Shown: positions 1 to 6,638 of the stretch, piece by piece | Position numbering within the stretch: the first letter of the stretch is position 1 | How the letters are laid out: every line of letters starts with the position of its first letter | Assembly (NCBI GenBank): GCA_012961755.1 | Contig: DTYS01000049.1 | Location: 1-15,365 of the forward strand | Direction of reading: 5' to 3' | Origin: Candidatus Latescibacterota bacterium | GTDB taxonomy: Bacteria > Latescibacterota > 4484-107 > B68-G9 | DNA length: 15,365 nt | Notes under the pieces: generated by a model | What the model was told of the DNA's origin: nothing | The model's input: the letters and a program-made list of their open reading frames with translations, nothing else | Databases searched by the model: none | Translations under genes and position numbers: made by a program

Positions 1-1
1 A

Positions 2-67
2 TGGTCGAACACTGTAAGGCTCTTCCTCGAACCCGAGAACTTCGGGGTATGGACGTTCGTCAAGTAG
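2..67 (+). CDS. 3' end of an unidentified protein (partial)
   Basis: The frame beginning at base 2 is open from the window edge to a TAG at 65-67 and would encode 21 residues ending in FLEPENFGVWTFVK. The mix of aromatic and charged residues and GC-rich codons look like a genuine C-terminus, but it is too short to assign to a family. Beyond the TAG the same frame continues for 12 hydrophilic codons to a TGA at 104-106, so the stop may be the natural end or may truncate a slightly longer tail. The gene lies 54 bp upstream of ychF on the same strand and could be co-transcribed with it. No start is inside the window. Confidence 0.4.
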   Translation, partial: WSNTVRLFLEPENFGVWTFVK

Positions 68-121
68 AGGGAACCCCAGGACGAAGAGCCGTACAGAGGT
101 TCATGAAGCTTTAAGGATGCC

Positions 122-1204
122 ATGGGACTTTCCGTAGGGATAATAGGGTTACCCAATGTAGGTAAGACCACCCTCCTCAACGCCTTGGCAAGGACGAGTG
201 CGGAAGTTTCGAACTATCCCTTCTGCACTAAGGACAGGAACGTAGGCGTGGCCGAGGTTCCCGACGAAAGGCTCGTGAAGCTCAAGGAGGTCCTCAAGCC
301 CCAGTCGACGATCCCAGCTACGGTGACCTTCGTGGACATAGCCGGGCTCGTAAAGGGGGCGAGCAGGGGGGAGGGCCTCGGTAACAAGTTCTTAGCGTAT
401 GTGAGGGAGGCGGACGCCCTGGCCCATGTGGTGAGGTGCTTCTCGGATCCGGACGTAGCACATGTGGACGGTTCCGTCGACCCCGTAAGGGACGTCCAGG
501 TCGTGGAGACCGAGCTTATCCTGGCGGACCTGGAGGTAACGGAGAGGGCCGTCCCCCGGAGGGAGAAGGCCGCCCGCTCCGGGGACAAGGAGGCCAAAGA
601 GGAGCTCGAGCTTCTGAGGAAGGTCGTGGACGCCCTCGGAAGGGGCAAGCCTGTGAGGTCCTTAGAGCTCTCACCGGAGGAATCCCATGCACTCAGGAGC
701 TTCTCCTTCCTCACTTCCAAGCCCGTGATATACGTTGCGAACACGGGGGAGGAGGAGCCGACAGGAGGGGAACTCGTCGAGAGGCTGAGGGAGGCGGTGG
801 GCGAGGTGGTTCCCATATCCGCGAAGGTGGAGTCGGAGATAGCGGAGCTCGACGATCCCGAGGAGAGGAGGGCCTTCCTGGAGGACATGGGGCTTGAGGA
901 GCCTGGGGTGAACAGGATCGTGAGGGCCTCTTACAAGCTCCTCGGGCTCATAACCTTCTACACCACGGTCCACGGAAAACTCAGGGCCTGGCCCGTGCCC
1001 GAGGGCACGACCGCCCAGGAGGCCGCCGGCAAGGTCCATTCCGATATGGAGCGGGGGTTCATAAGGGCGGAGGTGGTATCGTGGGGGGATCTGGTCCGGA
1101 CAGGGTCCTGGGCCGAGCTTCACAGTACCGGCAAGGTACGCTCCGAGGGAAAGGATTACCAAGTCCAGGACGGCGATGTGCTCCTGTTCCACTTCAGAAC
1201 TTAA
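122..1204 (+). CDS. ychF: Ribosome-binding ATPase/GTPase YchF (OLA1 family)
   Basis: This is a 360-residue cytosolic P-loop protein; the family is about 363 residues in E. coli. Visible motifs are the P-loop GLPNVGKTT (9-17), the family signature NYPFCT (31-36), the G3 motif DIAGLVKGAS (72-81) and the relaxed fourth motif NTGE (207-210), which in this family replaces NKxD and is tied to ATP over GTP preference. The C-terminal TGS domain (about 278-360) ends in the typical run DYQVQDGDVLLFHF. Family members bind the ribosome and modulate translation and stress responses. The ATG at 122 follows AAGGA at 113-117, a modest ribosome site. The gene heads a plus-strand run and is 12 bp from the next gene. 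Identification is secure; the cellular role is known only in outline. Confidence 0.97.
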   Translation: MGLSVGIIGLPNVGKTTLLNALARTSAEVSNYPFCTKDRNVGVAEVPDERLVKLKEVLKPQSTIPATVTFVDIAGLVKGASRGEGLGNKFLAYVREADALAHVVRCFSDPDVAHVDGSVDPVRDVQVVETELILADLEVTERAVPRREKAARSGDKEAKEELELLRKVVDALGRGKPVRSLELSPEESHALRSFSFLTSKPVIYVANTGEEEPTGGELVERLREAVGEVVPISAKVESEIAELDDPEERRAFLEDMGLEEPGVNRIVRASYKLLGLITFYTTVHGKLRAWPVPEGTTAQEAAGKVHSDMERGFIRAEVVSWGDLVRTGSWAELHSTGKVRSEGKDYQVQDGDVLLFHFRT

Positions 1205-1216
1205 AGGGGAGGAGAG

Positions 1217-2212
1217 ATGGAGAAGGTAAGAGTGGGCTTCATAGGGTGCGGAGGGAACGGAAGGGGACACCTGAAGCGTGTGCTCGGGTTCCCTGATGTG
1301 CAGGTGGTGGCCTTGGCCGACCCGGACCCCGAGGCACTGAAGCTCGCCACAGAACTTGAGCCAAGGCTTAAGGATGTGCCCAAGTTTTCAGATTACAGGG
1401 AGATGTTGGAGAAAGTTGATATGGACGCCGTGGAGATCTCAACTCCCCACACCCTCCACTACGAGCAGATCATGGCCTCCTTGGAGAAGGGCCTGCATGT
1501 CCTCACAGAGAAACCTATGGTCTGTAAGTCCGAGCACGCAGAGGAAGTCATAGCCAAGGCCGAGGAGGTCGGGAAGGTCCTGATGATCTCTTACCAGAGG
1601 CACTTCTCCCCCGCCTTCAGGTTCCTTAGGAACTACATACGCTCGGGTGAAATCGGGGAGATACAGTTCGTCTCAGCCCTCCAGGCCCAGGGCTGGTACT
1701 GGATGACCAAGGGGACGTGGAGGCAGGTGCTTTCGCTCTCCGGAGGCGGACAGCTCAACGATTCCGGCAGCCACTTACTGGACGTAATCCTCTGGACCAC
1801 AGGCTTGGATGTGGACGAGGTCTCGGCCTATATAGATAGGCTCGACACCGAGGTCGACATAAACTCCTCGCTTTCGCTGAAGTTCTCCAACGGGGCCTTG
1901 GGAAGCCTCTCGGTCGTGGGCAACGCGCCCAGGGGATTCTACGAGACCATATCCTTCTTCGGCTCCAGGGCCGCCGTCTTCTACGAGAACGGGAAGCTTC
2001 TCTATAAGAGGATGGGCTCCACGGAGGCCTTCGAACCTCAGGGCCTACCGGATGCTTCCACCCCGGACAGGAACTTTATAGATGCTATCCTCGGAAGGGA
2101 CGAGGTCCAGGTCCCTCCGGAGTGCGGACTCAAGGTCATAAGGCTCACCGAGGCGGCGTGGCGCTCGGCCGAGCTCGGGGGGAAGCCCGTAAAGGTCTGG
2201 AGGGAGGGATGA
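1217..2212 (+). CDS. Gfo/Idh/MocA-family NAD(P)-dependent oxidoreductase
   Basis: A 331-residue protein with an N-terminal Rossmann domain (GFIGCGGNGRGH, 8-19), the family EKP motif (98-100, probable catalytic Lys99) and the second-domain signature GGGQLNDSGSHLLD (176-189), where Asp182 and His186 sit at the usual active-site positions. The family oxidises or reduces sugars, inositols, bile pigments and similar polyols with NAD(P). The substrate cannot be read from the sequence. A strong GGGGAGGAG at 1205-1213 precedes the ATG. The stop overlaps the next start in an ATGA, so translation is probably coupled to nfo. Pairing of such enzymes with TIM-barrel sugar isomerases is common, but the neighbour here looks like endonuclease IV rather than an isomerase. 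Confidence 0.9.
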   Translation: MEKVRVGFIGCGGNGRGHLKRVLGFPDVQVVALADPDPEALKLATELEPRLKDVPKFSDYREMLEKVDMDAVEISTPHTLHYEQIMASLEKGLHVLTEKPMVCKSEHAEEVIAKAEEVGKVLMISYQRHFSPAFRFLRNYIRSGEIGEIQFVSALQAQGWYWMTKGTWRQVLSLSGGGQLNDSGSHLLDVILWTTGLDVDEVSAYIDRLDTEVDINSSLSLKFSNGALGSLSVVGNAPRGFYETISFFGSRAAVFYENGKLLYKRMGSTEAFEPQGLPDASTPDRNFIDAILGRDEVQVPPECGLKVIRLTEAAWRSAELGGKPVKVWREG

Positions 2213-3048
2213 GCGGACTCCTCTTCGGCGTCGCCGGAGTTCCGAAGGGGGCCAAAGGAACGTCCAGCGAGGCAGGGGTGGACAGGGTGAGGGAGCTTGG
2301 GCTGGACGTTATGGAACTTGCCTGGGTGAGGGGTGTGAGGATGGGCGAGGAGGCGGCGAGGTCCCTCGGGAGGTATGCCGAGGCTCGGGGTGTCGTCCTC
2401 ACGGCCCATGCCGCCTACTACATAAACTTGAACTCCGATACTGAGGAGAAGAAGGCCAAGAGCAGAAACTACATCCTCCAGGCGGCCAGGGTGGGAGCAT
2501 TCTGCGGGGTGCGCTCGGTGGTGTTCCACGCTGCTTCGTACATGGGTAGGGACCCGGAGGATGTGTACAGGACCGTCAAGGAGCAGCTTGAGGAGGTCGT
2601 GGAGGTCCTCAGGAGGGAGGGGAACCCTGTAAAGCTCAGGCCGGAGACCACAGGAAAGCCCTCCCAGTTCGGCTCCTTGGAAGAGGTCCTGAGGCTCTGC
2701 TCGGAGGTGGATGGCCTGGCCCCCTGCATAGACTTCGCCCACCTCCATGCGAGGACCGGGAGTCTCAATTCCCACGAAGAGTTCGTGGAGGTCCTGAGGA
2801 AGCTCGAGGACTTCTTAGGCCGGGAGACGTTGGAGGAGCTTCACATCCACCTCTCCGGCATCTCTTACTCCTCCAAGGGGGAGAAGAAGCACCTTATGCT
2901 CTCAGAGACCGATGTGAACTACCGCGACCTCCTTAAGGCCTTATGCGAGTTCGGGGTCGAAGGTATCGTGATAAGTGAGAGCCCGGACCAGGCGGCGGAT
3001 GCCCTCCTCCTTAAAAGGACCTACGAGGAGATATGCGGTTCTGGTTGA
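2209..3048 (+). CDS. nfo: Archaeal-like endonuclease IV (AP endonuclease family 2)
   Basis: A 279-residue TIM-barrel protein resembling endonuclease IV, which cuts DNA 5' of abasic sites in base-excision repair. Likely metal ligands are His67 (TAHAAYYINL), His107 (VVFHAAS), Glu146 (RPETTGKPSQFGS), Asp175 and His178 (CIDFAHLHAR), His214 (HIHLSGISY), His228 and Glu257 (SESPD). The Asp that pairs with the late His in E. coli Nfo (D229-R-H) is Lys226 here, with Glu225 beside it. The PETTGKPSQFGS and CIDFAHLHAR blocks match the archaeal-type subgroup as I remember it. The ATG at 2209 overlaps the upstream stop (ATGA) and has GGAGG at 2199-2203, five bases away. An in-frame upstream ATG at 2122 lies inside the preceding gene and is unlikely. 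A sugar isomerase/epimerase of the same fold is the main alternative. Confidence 0.82.
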   Translation: MSGLLFGVAGVPKGAKGTSSEAGVDRVRELGLDVMELAWVRGVRMGEEAARSLGRYAEARGVVLTAHAAYYINLNSDTEEKKAKSRNYILQAARVGAFCGVRSVVFHAASYMGRDPEDVYRTVKEQLEEVVEVLRREGNPVKLRPETTGKPSQFGSLEEVLRLCSEVDGLAPCIDFAHLHARTGSLNSHEEFVEVLRKLEDFLGRETLEELHIHLSGISYSSKGEKKHLMLSETDVNYRDLLKALCEFGVEGIVISESPDQAADALLLKRTYEEICGSG

Positions 3049-3377
3049 AGGTGGTGGGGTACGGGGTGGCGATATGGTGCATAGTGGCGGTCCTCCACCT
3101 TTGGATGCCCCCAGGAGCACTTTCGGGTTGGGCAGCCCTTATGGCCGGGCTCGTGGCCGCCAGGATCTTCTCCAAGAGGCTGTTCAAGCGGGAAGACCTC
3201 CCCAAGAGGTACGGACTTAAGGTCGGCCTCGGCTTCGTCTTCACCTTGATGATCCTGGATTTTCTAACCTTCGGCCTCGCGTACGGTACGGGGGTGGGCT
3301 ACCTACGCTCCGGACTTCCCCTGCTCCTCTACGGAGGATGTCTGCTCGTCCCTTGGGCCGGGGCTAAGCACATATGA
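3033..3377 (+). CDS. Small four-helix membrane protein of unknown function
   Basis: A 114-residue hydrophobic protein I do not recognise. About four membrane segments are visible: near 5-25, 28-46, 62-85 and 93-110. A basic loop between the second and third (ARIFSKRLFKREDLPKR, about 42-58) suggests that this loop faces the cytosol. No enzyme motif is apparent. The ATG at 3033 lies within the last 16 bp of nfo, with GAGGAG at 3025-3030, and the stop overlaps the next start as ATGA. The tight overlap on both sides and GC-rich codon use like the neighbours support a real gene in one transcription unit. A role alongside the downstream isoprenoid reductase is possible but only inferred from position. 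Confidence 0.75.
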   Translation: MRFWLKVVGYGVAIWCIVAVLHLWMPPGALSGWAALMAGLVAARIFSKRLFKREDLPKRYGLKVGLGFVFTLMILDFLTFGLAYGTGVGYLRSGLPLLLYGGCLLVPWAGAKHI

Positions 3378-4516
3378 AGTACGATGCGATAGTGGTAGGA
3401 GCTGGGCCATCGGGCTCGGCTTCGGCCTACTTCCTGGCCGAGGAGGGCCTCTCCGTCCTCGTCCTGGAGAGGAAGCATCTTCCCCGCCCCAAGCCCTGCG
3501 CTGGGGCCTTGCCTCCTGCTGTGGAGGAACTTCTGGGGTTCGGGATAGGGGACGCGGTGGAGGACGAGGTCAGGGAAGTGACGTGGATTTGGAGGGCCGA
3601 CCGGACGACGTGGCGCTACGTGGAACCCGTGCTGTACACCGTCATGCGGGACAAGTTCGACCTCCTGCTCGTGGAGAGGGCCAAGGCCGCCGGTGCGGAG
3701 GTAATGGACGGGGAGGAGGTCGTCTCGTTGGAGGAGGGAAGGGAGGAAGTTTCCGTCAGGACCAGGACCAAAGTATACAAGTGTAAGTTCCTGATCGGAG
3801 CCGACGGGGCTGGGAGCGTCGTGGCCAAGTACGTCGGAAGGTCGAACCCCGAAAGGACGGTTCGGACCGCGGAGGCTGAGATCTCGGTCCCCTACGAGTT
3901 CTTGAAGGCCTGTGAGGGGAGGGCCATGGTGGAGGTCCGGACCGTCCCCAAGGGTTACGGTTGGATCTTCCCCAAGGCCGACCACCTGTCGGTGGGGGTG
4001 GGAGGGCTGAGGCTGAGGAGAGCGATGGAGCACCTTAAGGCCTTCGCGGGAAGGAGGTTGCCTACGCCAGTATATCGAGAGGTCGGGACCTGGGCCTACC
4101 CCGTCTGGGGAGCGAGGAGGCGCTGGGTACGGGGAAGGATCTTACTTGTGGGGGACGCAGGGGCCTTCGCAAATCCTCTTACGGGAGCAGGGATATACAC
4201 CGGGATATGGAGCGGCCTTTTGGCCTCCCGGGCCATCGGTAGGGCCATCCCCGGGGGAAGTCTCGAGGAGATATACACCGAGATGATATTGGGGGAGATC
4301 TCCCCAGAACTTTCGGCGGCCAGGAACCTTAGCATAATATATACCACCCCCGGACCCGCCTTCGTGGCCCTCAAGCTAGGACTCCTCAGGGGGAGCTTCC
4401 TCAGAAGGAGCTACTTGGACATCTGGAGATACATCTCCCTCGGCATCACCTCCCTAAGGCCCTCAAATATTCCTTCACCGCCCTCTCCAGCCCCACGAAC
4501 ACCGCGTACGATATGA
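3374..4516 (+). CDS. Geranylgeranyl reductase family FAD-dependent oxidoreductase
   Basis: A 380-residue flavoprotein. It shows the FAD-binding GAGPSG (9-14), the active-site region PCAGAL (41-46, matching the family's CxG element), GADGAGS (142-148), GYGWIFPK (194-201) and the second flavin motif GDAGAFANPLTGAGI (260-274). Family members saturate isoprenoid chains of archaeal lipids, chlorophyll or menaquinone. In a bacterium, quinone side-chain reduction is a reasonable guess, but the substrate is not readable here. No clear ribosome site precedes the ATG at 3374; it overlaps the upstream stop (ATGA), so re-initiation is likely. The last 23 codons, a Pro/Arg-rich tail (SPPSPAPRTPRTI), lie antisense to the 3' end of pdxJ, so this tail is probably a by-product of the overlap rather than a conserved domain. 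Confidence 0.9.
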   Translation: MKYDAIVVGAGPSGSASAYFLAEEGLSVLVLERKHLPRPKPCAGALPPAVEELLGFGIGDAVEDEVREVTWIWRADRTTWRYVEPVLYTVMRDKFDLLLVERAKAAGAEVMDGEEVVSLEEGREEVSVRTRTKVYKCKFLIGADGAGSVVAKYVGRSNPERTVRTAEAEISVPYEFLKACEGRAMVEVRTVPKGYGWIFPKADHLSVGVGGLRLRRAMEHLKAFAGRRLPTPVYREVGTWAYPVWGARRRWVRGRILLVGDAGAFANPLTGAGIYTGIWSGLLASRAIGRAIPGGSLEEIYTEMILGEISPELSAARNLSIIYTTPGPAFVALKLGLLRGSFLRRSYLDIWRYISLGITSLRPSNIPSPPSPAPRTPRTI

Positions 4517-5162
4517 GGGCGTGTCCTATGCTCACCTCTAAGAGTCCCGGGAGCGTGGTCACCTTCGGCAGGTTCCTGAGGTTGAGGTCGTGGCCGGCGT
4601 TCAAGCCGAGCCCGAGCTTCCCTGCAAGTTCGGCCGCCTGAAGGAGCCTTCCGAACTCCCTCTCCTGTTCCTCCCCCGGACTTGCGTGTGCGTAGGGGCC
4701 AGTGAAGAGCTCCACCCTGTCCGTCCCGACCTCCGCGGCGGCCTCTATCTGCTCGGGGTCGAGCCTGCTGAATATGCTCACCCTGATCCCGGCCTCCTTG
4801 AGCCTCCGGATGTAGTCCGGGAGCTCCTCCCGCACGGCCAGCACATCCAACCCGTCCTCGGTCGTAAGCTCCTCGGTCCTCTCGGGAACTAAGGTGCACT
4901 GGTCCGGTCGGACCTCCAAGGCGAAGCGGAGCATCTCCTCCGTGGCAGCCATCTCCAAGTTTAGCTCGGTGTGGACCACCTCCCTTAAAAGCCTCACATC
5001 CCTCTCCTGGATGTGCCTCCTATCCTCCCTGAGATGCACGGTTATACCGTCGGCCCCGGCGTTCTGGCATATCAACGCCGCCGCCACAGGGTCGGGTTCG
5101 TCGCCCCCCCTGGACTGCCTCAGGGTCGCCACCTTGTCCACGTTCACGCTAAGGCGTATCAT
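4446..5162 (-). CDS. pdxJ: Pyridoxine 5'-phosphate synthase
   Basis: A 238-residue TIM-barrel enzyme (E. coli 243) that condenses 3-amino-2-oxopropyl phosphate with 1-deoxyxylulose 5-phosphate to make pyridoxine 5'-phosphate in the DXP-dependent vitamin B6 pathway. Catalytic residues correspond to His43 (GITVHLREDRRHI), Glu70 (NLEMAATEEM) and His191 (LNAGHDLNLRNL). The N-terminal block reads NVDKVATLRQ, with Lys10 where E. coli has His12. The ATG at 5162 is chosen because GGAGG lies five bases upstream (5172-5168) and the product then begins MIRLSVNVD as in the family. A GTG four codons further out (5174) is in frame but overlaps this ribosome site. The gene stands alone on this strand, and its 3' end overlaps the convergent reductase by 71 bp. 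Confidence 0.95.
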   Translation of the reverse strand: MIRLSVNVDKVATLRQSRGGDEPDPVAAALICQNAGADGITVHLREDRRHIQERDVRLLREVVHTELNLEMAATEEMLRFALEVRPDQCTLVPERTEELTTEDGLDVLAVREELPDYIRRLKEAGIRVSIFSRLDPEQIEAAAEVGTDRVELFTGPYAHASPGEEQEREFGRLLQAAELAGKLGLGLNAGHDLNLRNLPKVTTLPGLLEVSIGHALISYAVFVGLERAVKEYLRALGR

Positions 5163-5180
5163 CTCCTCCTCCACTTTTTC

Positions 5181-5209
5181 TTGCCACTTCTTCCGGAACC
5201 GGCTATATT
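5181..5209 (+). promoter_or_regulatory. Sigma70-type promoter for the HNH nuclease gene
   Basis: TTGCCA (5181-5186) and TATATT (5204-5209) each differ from the -35 and -10 consensus by one base and are separated by exactly 17 bp. Transcription would begin near 5215-5217, only about six bases before the ATG at 5222, giving a nearly leaderless mRNA. The spacer contains a perfect 8-bp palindrome, TTCCGGAA (5191-5198), which could bind a repressor, although short palindromes arise by chance in GC-rich DNA. The site lies in the 59-bp gap between divergent pdxJ and the HNH gene. Confidence 0.65.
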
Positions 5210-5221
5210 TTGGGACGGAAG

Positions 5222-5728
5222 ATGAGCAGGAACGAACATCAACTTGAACTTCCCTTGAAGTTCCCCTCCCCTCCCAAGTCCCGGCCCGAGGGCACGGTGA
5301 GAAGAAGGTGTGCGGGTTGCGGCCGTAAGGTAAAGGTGCCCAAGTGGTACGCCGAGAAGGTGGAACTCATCTTCTGCAGCCCGGAGTGCCGAAGGGCATG
5401 GGCGGGTGCGGCAAGGGAACCTCCGAAGGTGGTGCTCGAGCCGAGGCCCGAATACCGCGGAGGGGATTGGGAGGTCAACGCCGAAAGGGCCAGGAGGAGG
5501 GACAGGTACACCTGTCGCATCTGCGGCGTGACCGAGGAGGAACTCGGAAGGAAGCTGGACGTCCATCACATCCTCCCCTTCGGGTGGTTCAAGGACCCGA
5601 GGGATGCCAACAGGCTCAGCAACCTCATATCCGTCTGTCCATCATGTCACAGGAAGTCGGAGGCCGAGACCGTAAAGGACCTCCCCCTCTTCATATCTCT
5701 AGCATCATCCCGTCGTAGGCGGCCATAA
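5222..5728 (+). CDS. HNH endonuclease with N-terminal zinc-finger-like motif
   Basis: A 168-residue protein. The C-terminal half (about 88-150) is a four-cysteine HNH domain: CRIC (98-101) and CPSC (139-142) as structural zinc pairs, VHH (114-116) with the catalytic His, Asn residues at 130 and 134, and CHRKSE (142-147). The N-terminal half has CAGC (30-33) and CSPEC (52-56), consistent with a second zinc site. Such proteins nick or cut DNA; the biological target is unknown. QLELPL (7-12) loosely resembles a sliding-clamp-binding peptide. The ATG at 5222 is preferred over an in-frame TTG at 5210, because the promoter at 5181-5209 would start transcription after the TTG; the ribosome site is poor in either case. 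The last 38 bp overlap the convergent hydrolase gene. Confidence 0.85.
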   Translation: MSRNEHQLELPLKFPSPPKSRPEGTVRRRCAGCGRKVKVPKWYAEKVELIFCSPECRRAWAGAAREPPKVVLEPRPEYRGGDWEVNAERARRRDRYTCRICGVTEEELGRKLDVHHILPFGWFKDPRDANRLSNLISVCPSCHRKSEAETVKDLPLFISLASSRRRRP

Positions 5729-6638
5729 CCTCTAGTCCTTCCCCACCTTTCCTCTTCACATAGGACAGGACTTCGTCCATGTGGGACTGTATCCTTTCGT
5801 CGTCGGCTTCAGGAGCATGGTGGAAGAGGACGAGCTTCTTGACCTGCGCGTAAAGTGCTAAGTCCACCCCGACGAGGGCCGAGCTGTGGCCCCAGTTTTT
5901 CTTCTCCACGGTCTCCGATGGGGAGTACTGCGCGTCGAAGATGAGCACGTCGGCCTTCCTGAAGAAGTGGATGTACTTTGTAAGGTAATCCGGATCAGTC
6001 CGTTCGTACTCGGAGTCGGTGGAGTAGACCAGCACCTTCCCCTTCCGCTGGATCCTGTACCCGTAGGAAGCCCCAGGGTGGAACTGCTTCATAACCTCCA
6101 CCGAGAAACCTGCTATGCGGTAAGTGTGTCCCACTTCCAAGCGTACGAAAGAGAAGTCCGCGCTCATGTCCTCCAAGGATATAGGGAAGTGGGCTGGATC
6201 CTGCTGGTACTTGAGCCTGGCCTCCAGGCCCTCGTGCCCTCCGTATATGACCATCCTATTTCCGGGCACGTAGGCGGGTTCGAAGAACGGGAACCCCATT
6301 ATGTGGTCCCAGTGAGTGTGGCTGAGCAAGATATGTAAGGTCGCCTGGCCCTTACCTGCCGGACCGTCCATGAGCGACCTTCCTAAGGGACAGATCCCAG
6401 TGCCGGCGTCCAATATGAGCCCTTCCTCGCCGAAGAGGACCTCCACGCAGGGGGTGTTCCCGCCGAACGTCCCCCTTTCGTAGAAGGGTAGGCCCTCCAG
6501 GAAGGCCCGGACGTCCTCATACGTGGAAAAACGTCTTCCACCTGCACGGAGTAGGAGGAGGAGGAGTTTGGCCTCCAGGTCCTTCCACGTCAGGGGAGAT
6601 GGAAGGGAACCCCTAGTCCCCCAAAATCTTATTAGCAT
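5691..6638 (-). CDS. Metallo-beta-lactamase-fold hydrolase
   Basis: A 315-residue protein opening with FWGTRGSLPSP (5-15), followed by a short helical insert (about 18-58) and GGNTPCVEV (59-67). The metal-binding motif HTHWDH (107-112) is intact. Further likely ligands are His187 (QFHPG), Asp208 (YSTDSE) and His273 or His274 (LFHHAP). The layout matches a bacterial group of MBL-fold phosphodiesterase-like or RNase Z-like proteins without an established substrate. The ATG at 6638 has GGGAGG seven bases upstream and lies inside the last seven bases of the preceding oxidoreductase gene, so translation is coupled. A longer in-frame reading to 6749 would run antisense-free but deep inside that gene and begins with Gly/Arg-rich nonsense. 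This is the last gene of the minus-strand operon. Confidence 0.88.
   Translation of the reverse strand: MLIRFWGTRGSLPSPLTWKDLEAKLLLLLLRAGGRRFSTYEDVRAFLEGLPFYERGTFGGNTPCVEVLFGEEGLILDAGTGICPLGRSLMDGPAGKGQATLHILLSHTHWDHIMGFPFFEPAYVPGNRMVIYGGHEGLEARLKYQQDPAHFPISLEDMSADFSFVRLEVGHTYRIAGFSVEVMKQFHPGASYGYRIQRKGKVLVYSTDSEYERTDPDYLTKYIHFFRKADVLIFDAQYSPSETVEKKNWGHSSALVGVDLALYAQVKKLVLFHHAPEADDERIQSHMDEVLSYVKRKGGEGLEVMAAYDGMMLEI

Noticed and set aside
214..888. 224-codon minus-strand open frame opposite ychF
   Set aside because: The Ser/Thr-rich product is typical antisense shadow; ychF motifs are intact on the other strand.
3329..4033. 234-codon minus-strand open frame opposite the flavoprotein gene
   Set aside because: It is antisense to conserved flavoprotein motifs and its His/Pro-rich product resembles no family.
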